The notes under the pieces were generated by a model that did no database searches, was not told where the DNA came from, and worked only from the letters and a program-made list of their open reading frames with translations. The position numbers were made by a program, and so were the translations under genes. From contig JAFUDT010000002.1 in NCBI GenBank assembly GCA_017464285.1, positions 1 through 64,000 of the forward strand: a stretch of DNA of 64,000 bases, written 5' to 3'. The stretch comes from Bacteroidales bacterium. GTDB lineage: Bacteria > Bacteroidota > Bacteroidia > Bacteroidales > UBA1402. Shown here one piece after another: positions 55,402 to 64,000 of the stretch (position 1 is its first letter; each line of letters opens with the position of its first letter).

Positions 55402-56514
55402 ATGAAAACCTATTTAGTGACCGGAGCTGCCGGTTTCATCGGATCGAACTACGTCAAATATCTGCTGTCCCATTATCAGGATGTCAATATTGTCATCCTG
55501 GATGCCCTGACCTATGCCGGCAACTACGGCACCATCGCCGGCGATGTTGACGGAAAGCGCTGTGTTTTTATAAAAGGTGATATCTGCGATGCAGAACTTG
55601 CTGCCAGACTGTTTGCCGAGTATCCCATCTCCGTGGTGGTGAATTTCGCGGCCGAAAGCCATGTGGACCGCAGCATCGAGAATCCGCAGCTGTTCCTGCA
55701 GACCAACATCCTTGGTACGCAAAACCTGCTCGACGCAGCCCGCCGGGCCTGGGTGACAGGCAAAGACGAAAAGGGCTATCCTGTCTGGAAGTCGGGTGTC
55801 CGTTTCCATCAGGTCTCGACCGACGAGGTCTATGGCAGTCTGGGCAAGGAAGGCTATTTCACCGAAACCACGCCCTTGGATCCCCGCAGCCCCTACAGCG
55901 CTGCCAAAACTTCGGCCGATCTGTTTGTCAAGGCCTATGTCGAGACATTCAAGATGCCGGCTACCATCACCCGCTGTTCGAACAACTATGGGCCTTATCA
56001 TTTTCCGGAGAAACTGATCCCGCTCATTATCAAGAATATCCTGGAAGGCAAGAAGCTCCCTGTCTATGGCAAGGGCGAGAACGTGCGCGACTGGCTCTAT
56101 GTCGAGGATCATTGCAAAGCCATTGAAATGGTCATCCGTCAGGGGCGTCCCGGTGAAGTCTATAACGTGGGCGGACACAACGAAAAGCAGAACATCGAGA
56201 TAGTCAAACTCACCATCGACACCATCCGCCATATCATGGAGACGGAGCCCAAGTACCGCTCCGTGCTCAAGACCGAGGTGGAGAACATCAACTATGACCT
56301 GATTACCTATGTGGCCGACCGTCTGGGACATGACATGCGCTATGCCATCGATCCCTCCAAGATCAGCCGTGAACTGGGCTGGTATCCGGAAACCCGCTTT
56401 GAGCAAGGTATTGTCAAAACCATCTACTGGTATCTCGATCACCAGGACTGGGTCAAGGATGTGACATCGGGTGATTACCAGAATTATTACGAGAGAATGT
56501 ATCAAAACCGCTGA
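55402..56514 (+). CDS. rfbB: dTDP-glucose 4,6-dehydratase
   Basis: 370 residues. The Rossmann motif is GAAGFIGSNYVKYLL; the catalytic triad motif is YSAAKTSAD (YxxxK), with Thr-Asp-Glu in VSTDEVYGSLG and the family motif NFAAESHVDRS. It converts dTDP-glucose to dTDP-4-keto-6-deoxyglucose. It lies 15 bases after rfbA. Confidence 0.97.
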   Translation: MKTYLVTGAAGFIGSNYVKYLLSHYQDVNIVILDALTYAGNYGTIAGDVDGKRCVFIKGDICDAELAARLFAEYPISVVVNFAAESHVDRSIENPQLFLQTNILGTQNLLDAARRAWVTGKDEKGYPVWKSGVRFHQVSTDEVYGSLGKEGYFTETTPLDPRSPYSAAKTSADLFVKAYVETFKMPATITRCSNNYGPYHFPEKLIPLIIKNILEGKKLPVYGKGENVRDWLYVEDHCKAIEMVIRQGRPGEVYNVGGHNEKQNIEIVKLTIDTIRHIMETEPKYRSVLKTEVENINYDLITYVADRLGHDMRYAIDPSKISRELGWYPETRFEQGIVKTIYWYLDHQDWVKDVTSGDYQNYYERMYQNR

Positions 56515-56515
56515 A

Positions 56516-57067
56516 ATGAATTACACAGAACAAGGCATCCCGGGCGTATGGGTGCTCGAACCTGTCGTCTATGAGGACGAAAGAGGCTATTTCATGGAAA
56601 CTTTCCGCCAGGACGATTTCGAGCAGCACACGGGAAGGTCTTTCAATATTGTTCAGGAAAATCAGTCCAAATCGATGATGGGGGTCCTGCGGGGACTTCA
56701 TTTCCAGAAAGGAGAGTTCTCCCAGGCCAAGCTCGTCAAAGTCCTTTCCGGCGCTGTCTGGGATGTGGCTGTCGATCTTCGCCGCAGTTCTCCGACTTTC
56801 GGACAGCATGTCGTCGTGGAACTGAGCGAGGAAAACCGTCGCCAGCTGTACATACCTCGCGGCTTTGCACATGGTTTCCTGGTCAAGACGCCCTATGCCG
56901 TCTTCTCGTACAAGGTGGACAACCTCTATGCTCCACAGTCGGAAGGAGCGGTCAACTATGCCGATCCCACACTGGGCATTTTCTGGCCCTTCTTGCCTTT
57001 GTCGTACACACTGTCGGAAAAAGACCGACAGGCTCCCTTTCTGCCGGAGGCTTACACCTTCGAGTGA
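56516..57067 (+). CDS. rfbC: dTDP-4-dehydrorhamnose 3,5-epimerase
   Basis: 183 residues from ATG 56516, one base after rfbB. Cupin-type epimerase with YEDERGYFMETFRQDDF, the catalytic His in LRGLHFQKG, and IPRGFAHGF. Works after RfbB in rhamnose synthesis. The final reductase gene rfbD is not in the window. Its end overlaps the convergent trmO gene by 16 bases. Confidence 0.95.
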   Translation: MNYTEQGIPGVWVLEPVVYEDERGYFMETFRQDDFEQHTGRSFNIVQENQSKSMMGVLRGLHFQKGEFSQAKLVKVLSGAVWDVAVDLRRSSPTFGQHVVVELSEENRRQLYIPRGFAHGFLVKTPYAVFSYKVDNLYAPQSEGAVNYADPTLGIFWPFLPLSYTLSEKDRQAPFLPEAYTFE

Positions 57068-57813
57068 TAGCCGGAGAGCGGCATGACATCCGTAATGGTT
57101 GCTCTGTCGACGTTTACCTGAAATTTGATGTCGTGGCCGGCAAAAGGCAGGCCATAGACTCTGCCGGCATCCCGCTGATAGGATGGACGCGGGTCTTGGG
57201 CAATGAGCTCCAGGGCCTGTAGCCGTTTGTCAGCCGGAAGGATTTCAAGTCGGTTGTCTGGATCTGAAACCGGCAGCAGCCGGCGGGCTGTAGTGTCGGT
57301 AAAGCCGCCCCGGGCCTGAGGGTGAGCGTCGGTGTAGGCCAGATAGGGCTTGATGTCGTAGATGGGCGTACCGTCGGTCAGGTCGGCTCCCAGTACATGA
57401 ATAATCGGTCCTTGGGGTGTTTTTAGTTCGATGTGCCCGATTTCGACCGAGGACAGTCCCAGGCCGTTGGGCCGGAAGGGCGAGCGGGTGGCAAAAACAC
57501 CGAAGGCTTTGTTTCCGCCCATGCGGGGCGGGCGGACAGTGGGCTGCCAGGTGTAGGCGGGCACTTCATCTGAGGCCGTCCCGGCAGCGTTGTTCCGGGC
57601 ATGGGCCGGCCCGTTGGGACGGTTGGCCGAAAACCCCCAAATGAGCCACAGATGGCTGAAATCTTCCAGTCCGCGCAAGGCATCCGGGTCACGGAAGGGC
57701 GGACAAAACACGATTCTCCCCTGCAGGCCGGCCACCAGTCCGCTTTGGCGCGGGACACCGAATTTGCCGGGGAAATCGGTGTGAATATGGGCAATAGGCT
57801 CGATTTGTCTCAT
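57052..57813 (-). CDS. trmO: tRNA (t6A37)-methyltransferase TrmO family
   Basis: 253 residues from ATG 57813. TsaA/YaeB-type beta-barrel with ATRSPFRPNGLGLSSVEI and GADLTDGTPIYDIKPYL, the family's SAM-binding motifs. TrmO methylates t6A in tRNA-Thr. The C-terminal part has RPSYQRDAGRVYGL. It starts seven bases after the PL11 gene on the same strand. Confidence 0.9.
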   Translation of the reverse strand: MRQIEPIAHIHTDFPGKFGVPRQSGLVAGLQGRIVFCPPFRDPDALRGLEDFSHLWLIWGFSANRPNGPAHARNNAAGTASDEVPAYTWQPTVRPPRMGGNKAFGVFATRSPFRPNGLGLSSVEIGHIELKTPQGPIIHVLGADLTDGTPIYDIKPYLAYTDAHPQARGGFTDTTARRLLPVSDPDNRLEILPADKRLQALELIAQDPRPSYQRDAGRVYGLPFAGHDIKFQVNVDRATITDVMPLSGYHSKV

Positions 57814-57820
57814 GCAGTGG

Positions 57821-60667
57821 CTATCGGGCAAGACGTTTGAACCTTAGGCGACGGCCGTCGGGATATACCTGTTCTTCGATAAAGATTCCCTGCCGGGGCT
57901 CTTCGGACAGCCGGCGGCCATACAGATCGAACCAATGCCTCTCAAGGGCCTGGCCCAACTGTCCGTCAACGGGGATTTTAGGGTTATCTGTCAGATACTG
58001 GATGTAGTCCGGCAGATAGTAGCTCAGGTGAGGAGGCTGGTTGTAGGCGGCTGTCTGGGTGACGGTGGACATGCGGTAGTGATGGTCGTGCATCAGGGTG
58101 GGCACCCGGTAGTTGGTGGGCAAATTGGTGCTGAAAATCATCAGCTTGCTTTTGGTGCTGCTGTCATAGTAAATCTGTTCTTCGCGCCAGTCCCCGAAAA
58201 TATCCGCCTGGAGGCAGGGGGTGGCTTTGATCATATTGGTGCCGGCCTTGTAGGTGGAGACAAAATCGACCAGAGTCCTGTGAGAGTCACTGCTGCTCTG
58301 ATATTTGGTGATGACCCCCCTTTCGGTACACTCTTCGAGCAGGTCGGCATCCCAGTAGGTCCGGAAGTTGGTGCTGGGCCGCTTGGTGGTGATGACTTCG
58401 CCTTTGACATTGTAAACGTTATTGCCATAGCCCCAATACTCGCAGCCCCGGTGATTGCCGTCGATGTCGGCGCAGAGGCCGCGTCCGACATCAGAACCGG
58501 CGAAGACTCCGGAAATAACCTTGCCCGACAGCGCTTCGCGCATTTCGATACCGTATTGGGCGGTCTTTTCCTCGTGGACCATCATCACTTCGAGTCCTGG
58601 TCTGTCCGGACCGAAATCACCTACATGCAGGGCATCCCCGTGCCCAAAACCGGTGCGGTAGAGCAGGCTGCCGTCATTGTCGACGGTGCATGAACCGTAA
58701 ATGATTTCGTCACAGCCGTCGCCGTCCACATCGGCGATGCAGAGACTGTGAGCCCCCTCTCCGTAGGCTCCGTAGCCCGCTCTGGTGGAACTGTGCAGCC
58801 ACCTGGTCTTCAGGTCTTTCCCGTCGAAATCGACAGCCCACAGGAAGGCTGCGGTGTAATAACCGCGACACATGACCAGACTTGGATGCTGGCCGTCAAG
58901 GTAGGCCACGCCGGCCAGATAGCGCTCGCAGCGGTTGCCATAGCTGTCGCCCCAGTCGGAAATGGTGTCACGGGAGGGTCGGTAGGGTACGGTAGCCCGG
59001 GCGGCTCCGGTCTGTCCGTCGAAGACGGTCAGGTATTCGGGCCCTTTGATGATAATGCCGTCCTTGCCGCCATAGCTGGCACGATAGTCGGCTGTCGGGT
59101 CGTCCTCCCCCAGCAGGACGTGTCTCCCCTGCCCGTCAACGGTGCCTGGAGCTGTCTTGCAGGCTACTTCGGCCTTACCGTCGCCGTCCAGGTCATAGAC
59201 CATCAGCTGGGTGTAGTGGGCACCGGCCCGGATATTCTTGCCAAGATTGATGCGCCAGAGGAAGCTTCCGTCCATTTTGTAGGCATCGATGATGACAGGC
59301 CCGGTATAGCCGCCGATGGAATTGTCTTTCTGGCCGGCTCCGACATTATCGTTGATGCCGTCTTCATTGACGGGATCCCATTTCATGACAATGTCGTACT
59401 CCCGGTCGCCGTCCAGGTCGGCCACCATGCAGTCGCCGGGTACATAATAGTAGTTGCCGCTCTGAGTGGTACTGTCCGAGGGACGACGCAAAGGTATCTC
59501 CAGATAGCCCTTGTCGAGCATCAAGGCGGTGCTGCGCTCGATGACCTGTCCGCCTGACAGCGCCTCTATGGTATAGACTTGGTCGCCTGTGCCGGCGGCA
59601 TCGCTGATGTTGGTCTTGTCGGTAATGGGACTGCTGTTGATCTTGGTCTGGTCGCGATAGACATTGAAGCTGATGTCGGCCGGGTCGTCGGCCAGCCAGC
59701 GCCAACTGATCAGGTAGTAGTTGGTGGAAGCTGCCTTGACAGCTATGGCCCCACGGTTCAGCGGCTCGGGATCCAGCACCCAGGGCCTGCCTGCGGCAGG
59801 CAGTATAAGCGGCACTTTTATCTGCATCTCGGCTTCGTCGGAAGTACGCATGCCATCCTTGAGGGCCACAGCTCTGAACCGGCAGCTGCGGTCCAGATCG
59901 AAGGGCCCCTCATAGACTCGGGCGTAGTCTTCTACACGACCGTGATCGACCAGCGAATAGAGGATGGTGGCACCGGGGGTTTCAGTGCTCAGGCTGACAC
60001 GGAGGATATCCTTGTCGATGCCGGCTATGCGGGCTGTCTTTTTTTCGGTGTGTATGACTGGCATGACCGCCTGCGGGCGGATATCTTCAGCTTCTTCATA
60101 GACAAGGATGCTGCGAATGATGATTCCGCCGCTGTTCTTGAACCAGACATCTCCGTCGCTGACAACGCTCAGCGTGTAGCTCTTGAAGGAGGCTGGGGTA
60201 TAGCTGCTGACTCCGAATTCCCCTTCGAGGTTGCCGACATCGGAGATGCCGTTGGCACCGGAGGAAGAGGAACGGAGGGTGATTTCGATTTTCTGCCCGG
60301 CCTTCAAACCCTTGAGCGTGGTGGGCACGCTGCCTTGATTTTGCAAGCCGTTGCCGCTGCTGCCGCGGTCATAGCACAACAGCAGGCTGCCGGCCGGTAC
60401 TCCGGCACCGACAAAGATGCCCTGGGTCTCCGGAATAATCCGGCCATTGGCATACAGCTCCAGACCGTCGGTGGCCACGACATTCTGGTAACGCCCGCCT
60501 TTGGAGTTCATGGTCCAGTGGTCGGCATCGGCAGCCAGGTTGGCCAAGGTGGTCTGGCTGTAGCTGGCCAGATTCCAAAATCGGACAGTATCGCGTTGCT
60601 GTGCCCGTAGAGTGGACAGCAGGCAGAAGACGAGCGTCAGAAAACAGCTTAGGTGTAACTTCTTCAT
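57821..60667 (-). CDS. Exported rhamnogalacturonan lyase (PL11)
   Basis: 948 residues from ATG 60667, which opens a signal peptide (MKKLHLSCFLTLVFCLLSTLRAQ). An N-terminal beta-sandwich (about 28-190) and a second accessory region precede the PL11 eight-bladed propeller (about 330-900). The propeller shows CMVADLDGDREYDIVMKWDP, repeated Asp-rich calcium-loop motifs such as VYDLDGDGKAE and IADVDGDGCDE, and YCxxDWREEQ-like FGDWREEQIYYDSS. PL11 enzymes cut the rhamnose-galacturonate backbone of rhamnogalacturonan I. A tail GRRLSEEPRQGIFI..QV resembles tails on the PL1 proteins. Confidence 0.93.
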   Translation of the reverse strand: MKKLHLSCFLTLVFCLLSTLRAQQRDTVRFWNLASYSQTTLANLAADADHWTMNSKGGRYQNVVATDGLELYANGRIIPETQGIFVGAGVPAGSLLLCYDRGSSGNGLQNQGSVPTTLKGLKAGQKIEITLRSSSSGANGISDVGNLEGEFGVSSYTPASFKSYTLSVVSDGDVWFKNSGGIIIRSILVYEEAEDIRPQAVMPVIHTEKKTARIAGIDKDILRVSLSTETPGATILYSLVDHGRVEDYARVYEGPFDLDRSCRFRAVALKDGMRTSDEAEMQIKVPLILPAAGRPWVLDPEPLNRGAIAVKAASTNYYLISWRWLADDPADISFNVYRDQTKINSSPITDKTNISDAAGTGDQVYTIEALSGGQVIERSTALMLDKGYLEIPLRRPSDSTTQSGNYYYVPGDCMVADLDGDREYDIVMKWDPVNEDGINDNVGAGQKDNSIGGYTGPVIIDAYKMDGSFLWRINLGKNIRAGAHYTQLMVYDLDGDGKAEVACKTAPGTVDGQGRHVLLGEDDPTADYRASYGGKDGIIIKGPEYLTVFDGQTGAARATVPYRPSRDTISDWGDSYGNRCERYLAGVAYLDGQHPSLVMCRGYYTAAFLWAVDFDGKDLKTRWLHSSTRAGYGAYGEGAHSLCIADVDGDGCDEIIYGSCTVDNDGSLLYRTGFGHGDALHVGDFGPDRPGLEVMMVHEEKTAQYGIEMREALSGKVISGVFAGSDVGRGLCADIDGNHRGCEYWGYGNNVYNVKGEVITTKRPSTNFRTYWDADLLEECTERGVITKYQSSSDSHRTLVDFVSTYKAGTNMIKATPCLQADIFGDWREEQIYYDSSTKSKLMIFSTNLPTNYRVPTLMHDHHYRMSTVTQTAAYNQPPHLSYYLPDYIQYLTDNPKIPVDGQLGQALERHWFDLYGRRLSEEPRQGIFIEEQVYPDGRRLRFKRLAR

Positions 60668-60702
60668 GGGTGTGGAATGAATATTTCTCATATGGAAAAG
60701 TA

Positions 60703-60710
60703 CAAAGATA
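60703..60710 (-). promoter_or_regulatory. Putative -7 box of the PL11 gene
   Basis: Complement TATCTTTG matches TAnnTTTG, 36 bases before the PL11 ATG (60667) and back to back with a plus-strand box. Confidence 0.5.
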
Positions 60711-60722
60711 AAGCATTTTTTA

Positions 60723-60730
60723 TACTTTTG
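60723..60730 (+). promoter_or_regulatory. Putative -7 box of the kinase-like gene
   Basis: TACTTTTG matches TAnnTTTG, 49 bases before the ATG at 60780. Divergent to the PL11 promoter. No clear -33 box is visible. Confidence 0.45.
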
Positions 60731-60779
60731 CAACGCCTTTGGGTGCAGTCCTGCGACCGCACTCAAGTCGGCTCGAGAA

Positions 60780-61886
60780 ATGAATGGCACCATGCGTCCC
60801 GAAGAATCACTGACCGCCCTGTACCAGTCCCGCTTCGGCTGTCCGCCGGCAGCTGTGGAGGAAATCCCCGCGTGCGGCTCTTACCGCCGCTACTGTCGTC
60901 TGAGTTCTCCCTGGGCTGTGGAGACCGGTAAGGCTGAGGGAAGCCCTGCACCGGATCCTGTGCCGCTCACGGTCATCGGCGCCTGGAATGCCGACAAAAA
61001 GGAGAATGCCGCCTTCGTGTCCTTTGCACGCAGTTTCCGTCAACAGGGGCTGCCTGTCCCCGAAATCTTCGCTGTGGACGAAAGTGCGGACATTTACTTA
61101 CAGGAGGATCTGGGCCGTGTCTCCCTGTACGATGTGGTCGCCCGCGACTGGCTGCCCTTGGCAGACAAAGCCGGGAACTCTGCCGCCGCAGCGCAGATCT
61201 TCCCCGATTCGCTCAAAGACATCTATCGCCGGGTCCTGGCATCACTGGCAGAGTTACAGGTCGCCGGCAAGGACTGCATCGACTATTCGAAGTGCACGCC
61301 CTGTTCGGCCTTCCATCGGGATGCCATCCACTGGGACCTGAACTATTTCAAGTATTTTTTCCTGCGTCTGCTTCGGGTCCCTTTCGACGAGCAGGCACTG
61401 GAAGACGATTTCCGGGCTTTTTCGGCCTGGCTGCTGGAAGCCTCCTGCGATTATTTCCTCTACCGGGATTTTCAGTCGGCCAATATCATGCTGCGCGACG
61501 GTACCCCCTGTTTTATCGATTTTCAGGGCGGCCGGCGCGGTGCCTTGCAGTATGACCCGGCTTCTCTGCTGTTTGATGCCAAGACACGTTTGCCCAGACA
61601 GATACGTGACGAGCTGAGAGAAGAGTATATCTGCTGCCTTTCGGAGAGAATACCGATAGACAGGCAGGCTTTCGAGAAGCATTATCAGGGCTATGCCCTG
61701 TGCCGTCTGCTGCAGGCTCTGGGAGCCTTCGGATTCAGGGGAGTGGTGGAACATAAGCCCGGCTTCAGGGAGAGTATTCCGCCGGCACTGGCTATGATTC
61801 GCGATCTGCTCGACGACTGGCAGCTGCCCCTGGCTCTGCCTGAACTCAAGGCCTGTCTTGCGAGGATGCAGACCGTGGAAATATAG
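60780..61886 (+). CDS. APH-fold phosphotransferase, possibly a cell-wall sugar kinase
   Basis: 368 residues; ATG 60792 is an alternative start. The aminoglycoside phosphotransferase fold shows an ATP-lobe (FLQEDLGRVSLYD-like YLQEDLGRVSLYDVV), a Brenner-type catalytic loop FLYRDFQSANIML (about 228-240) and the metal Asp in CFIDFQGG. Known relatives (AmgK) phosphorylate N-acetylmuramate or GlcNAc at the anomeric carbon, normally beside the uridylyltransferase MurU, which is absent here. Substrate is therefore open. Confidence 0.75.
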   Translation: MNGTMRPEESLTALYQSRFGCPPAAVEEIPACGSYRRYCRLSSPWAVETGKAEGSPAPDPVPLTVIGAWNADKKENAAFVSFARSFRQQGLPVPEIFAVDESADIYLQEDLGRVSLYDVVARDWLPLADKAGNSAAAAQIFPDSLKDIYRRVLASLAELQVAGKDCIDYSKCTPCSAFHRDAIHWDLNYFKYFFLRLLRVPFDEQALEDDFRAFSAWLLEASCDYFLYRDFQSANIMLRDGTPCFIDFQGGRRGALQYDPASLLFDAKTRLPRQIRDELREEYICCLSERIPIDRQAFEKHYQGYALCRLLQALGAFGFRGVVEHKPGFRESIPPALAMIRDLLDDWQLPLALPELKACLARMQTVEI

Positions 61887-61894
61887 ATATTCAG

Positions 61895-62752
61895 ATGAAA
61901 ACACAATATATGACTACCAAGAACAAAGAACTCAGCGTTGCCATCCAGGGTGTTACCGGCGCCTTTCATGAAATTGCGGCCAGAACCTATTTCGGTCAGG
62001 ACATACAGACCATCAACTGTGATCAGTTCAAGGATCTGTTTACGGCAGTGGAACAGCATCGGGCCGATTATGGCATCGTGGCCATAGAAAACACCATCGC
62101 CGGGAGTATTCTGGAAAATTATCTGCTCCTGAGAAAATCCAAGCTGAAGGTCATTGGAGAGATCTGCCTGCATATCACCCAGAATCTGATGGTACTCCCC
62201 GGTACCAGGATCGAGGACATTACGGAAGTCTATTCCCATCCGATTGCCATTCAGCAGAGCAAGGACTTTCTGGACGGCTATCCCTACATGAAGCTGATCA
62301 ACTGGTCGGATACGGCATCCAGTGCCCGGAAAATCGCGGAGGAACACCTGGATCATGCAGCAGCCATCGCCAGTGACTATGCGGCCAAACTGTACGGACT
62401 GGAGATCATCGCCCCCAATATCCAGACTCATAAGCAGAATTTCACCCGTTTTCTGATACTGAGCCGTTCGGCCGTGGAGAATCCGTCCGACAACAAGGCT
62501 TCGATTTGCTTTGAACTGACCCATCAGCCCGGCTCGCTGGTCGATGTGCTGGCCGCCTTCAAGCAGCACGACATCAACCTGACCAAGATTCAGTCCTTGC
62601 CGATTCTGGGCAGCCCTTTCCAGTATGCCTTCTATGTCGATCTGGAATGGAACGACCGCAGCAATTTTGACCGGGCCATTGCCAAGGTGTTGAACCTGGT
62701 ATCGAATCTGTCGGTGCTGGGCGAATATCAGCGCGATTCCCACGAGTTCTGA
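61895..62752 (+). CDS. pheA: Prephenate dehydratase with ACT domain
   Basis: 285 residues; ATG 61910 is an alternative start. The catalytic part (about 12-190) has QGVTGAFHEIAARTYF, VAIENTIAGSI and NFTRFLILSR (the Thr-Arg-Phe motif). The C-terminal ACT domain (about 205-280) shows the regulatory GxLxDVLxxF pattern as PGSLVDVLAAF and ESRP-like QSLPILGSPFQYAFYVD. It converts prephenate to phenylpyruvate for phenylalanine synthesis, feedback-controlled by Phe. Lies nine bases after the kinase-like gene. Confidence 0.95.
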   Translation: MKTQYMTTKNKELSVAIQGVTGAFHEIAARTYFGQDIQTINCDQFKDLFTAVEQHRADYGIVAIENTIAGSILENYLLLRKSKLKVIGEICLHITQNLMVLPGTRIEDITEVYSHPIAIQQSKDFLDGYPYMKLINWSDTASSARKIAEEHLDHAAAIASDYAAKLYGLEIIAPNIQTHKQNFTRFLILSRSAVENPSDNKASICFELTHQPGSLVDVLAAFKQHDINLTKIQSLPILGSPFQYAFYVDLEWNDRSNFDRAIAKVLNLVSNLSVLGEYQRDSHEF

Positions 62753-62865
62753 GCGGCAGTCCCGAAAGGAACAGCCTGTGACTTTTTGTCAGATGCAGGC
62801 ACAGAACCCTGCCTGGCAAGGCGGAATATTTGTCAGAGAACGCTGCCATTGCCGGCCGAAGTGCC

Positions 62866-62883
62866 TTTGGCACGATTTTGGAT
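62866..62883 (+). promoter_or_regulatory. Candidate heat-shock-gene promoter element upstream of groES
   Basis: TTTGGCACGATTTTGGAT contains TTGGCAC followed after four bases by TTGG, like the element upstream of dnaK. It sits within a GTGCC-TTT-GGCAC inverted repeat (62861-62873), 68 bases before the groES ATG. The match to the other two copies is weaker at the downstream half. Confidence 0.3.
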
Positions 62884-62940
62884 ATTGCAAGGGACGTTCT
62901 CAGAAACGATGAATCAATTAATCTATAAAAAACGACTATT

Positions 62941-63213
62941 ATGACACTGAAACCATTATCAGATCGCGTACTGGTAAAACCGGTCGCAGCAGAGCAGAAA
63001 ACCGCAGGTGGTATCATCATTCCCGATTCAGCCAAGGAAAAACCGCTGAAGGGCGAAGTAGTGGCAGCCGGTCCTGGCACCAAGGACGAGGCCATGCAGC
63101 TGAGCGTCGGTGACGAAGTACTTTTCGGCAAGTATGCCGGCACGGAGGTGGAACTCGACGGCGAGAAATACCTGATCATGCGTCAGTCGGATGTGCTGGC
63201 CATCTTGGGCTAA
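62941..63213 (+). CDS. groS: Co-chaperonin GroES
   Basis: 90 residues, usual length. [32 protein letters not shown] includes the mobile loop, and [19 protein letters not shown] the end. It caps the GroEL chamber. The groEL gene follows after 41 bases on the same strand. Confidence 0.98.
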   Translation: MTLKPLSDRVLVKPVAAEQKTAGGIIIPDSAKEKPLKGEVVAAGPGTKDEAMQLSVGDEVLFGKYAGTEVELDGEKYLIMRQSDVLAILG

Positions 63214-63233
63214 TTCCGGATACTTATTTGTAA

Positions 63234-64000
<767 letters not shown>

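Overview
The window reads as a chromosomal segment of a fairly GC-rich member of the Bacteroidota (Bacteroidales, Bacteroides/Prevotella-like gut or rumen type). Supporting signs are a hybrid two-component regulator beside pectin lyases, TAnnTTTG-type -7 promoter elements, a BtuG/DUF4465 surface cobalamin-capture operon, a Rho factor with a very long disordered insert, and many SPI/SPII-exported glycan enzymes. No species can be named from sequence alone.

Layout. 1-12.7 kb: a pectin-utilisation cluster with the tail of an upstream exported protein, three large PL1-type pectate lyase paralogues and, between the second and third, an HTCS regulator. 12.75-18.45 kb: tRNA-Ser(CGA) followed by a tyrosine recombinase, a toxin-antitoxin-like pair, AT-richer exported proteins of unknown role and a decayed IS21 element. 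This looks like a small integrated island. 18.5-27.6 kb: core genes on the minus strand (YqiA-like esterase, BASS-type transporter, lipoprotein, YgiQ radical SAM, MutS2), then a TPR protein, a NUDIX hydrolase and Hsp20. 27.7-43.8 kb: rho, a GH43 enzyme, tRNA(CAT), a HAD-RibF fusion, a C26-M19 peptidase fusion, a glutaminyl-cyclase-like lipoprotein, RNase HII, a cupin, two CE15-like glucuronoyl esterases, an msrA remnant, an MsbA-like exporter, tRNA-Glu, a thioredoxin-like lipoprotein and RidA.

43.8-54.5 kb: dnaK, then a complete outer-to-inner-membrane cobalamin import operon on the minus strand. It starts at a cobalamin riboswitch (about 54.26-54.42 kb) and runs DUF4465 (BtuH-like), BtuG-like propeller, PKD-type lipoprotein, BtuB receptor, BtuF, BtuC, BtuD. 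The chain suggests surface capture, TonB-dependent transport, periplasmic binding and ABC import of corrinoids, all switched off by cobalamin. 54.5-64 kb: rfbABC (dTDP-sugar synthesis), trmO, a PL11 rhamnogalacturonan lyase, a sugar-kinase-like APH protein, prephenate dehydratase, groES and the first 248 codons of groEL.

Glycan theme: PL1, PL11, GH43 and CE15 activities in one 60-kb stretch point to breakdown of pectin and glucuronoxylan, but no SusC/SusD pair is present here. The most interesting leads are the HAD-RibF fusion, the PKD lipoprotein inside the cobalamin operon, the changed active-site motif in two of the three PL1 paralogues, a shared GGCAC-N4-TTTG-like element upstream of hsp20, dnaK and groES, and the split WRLPT-domain protein with a charged coiled coil in the island.
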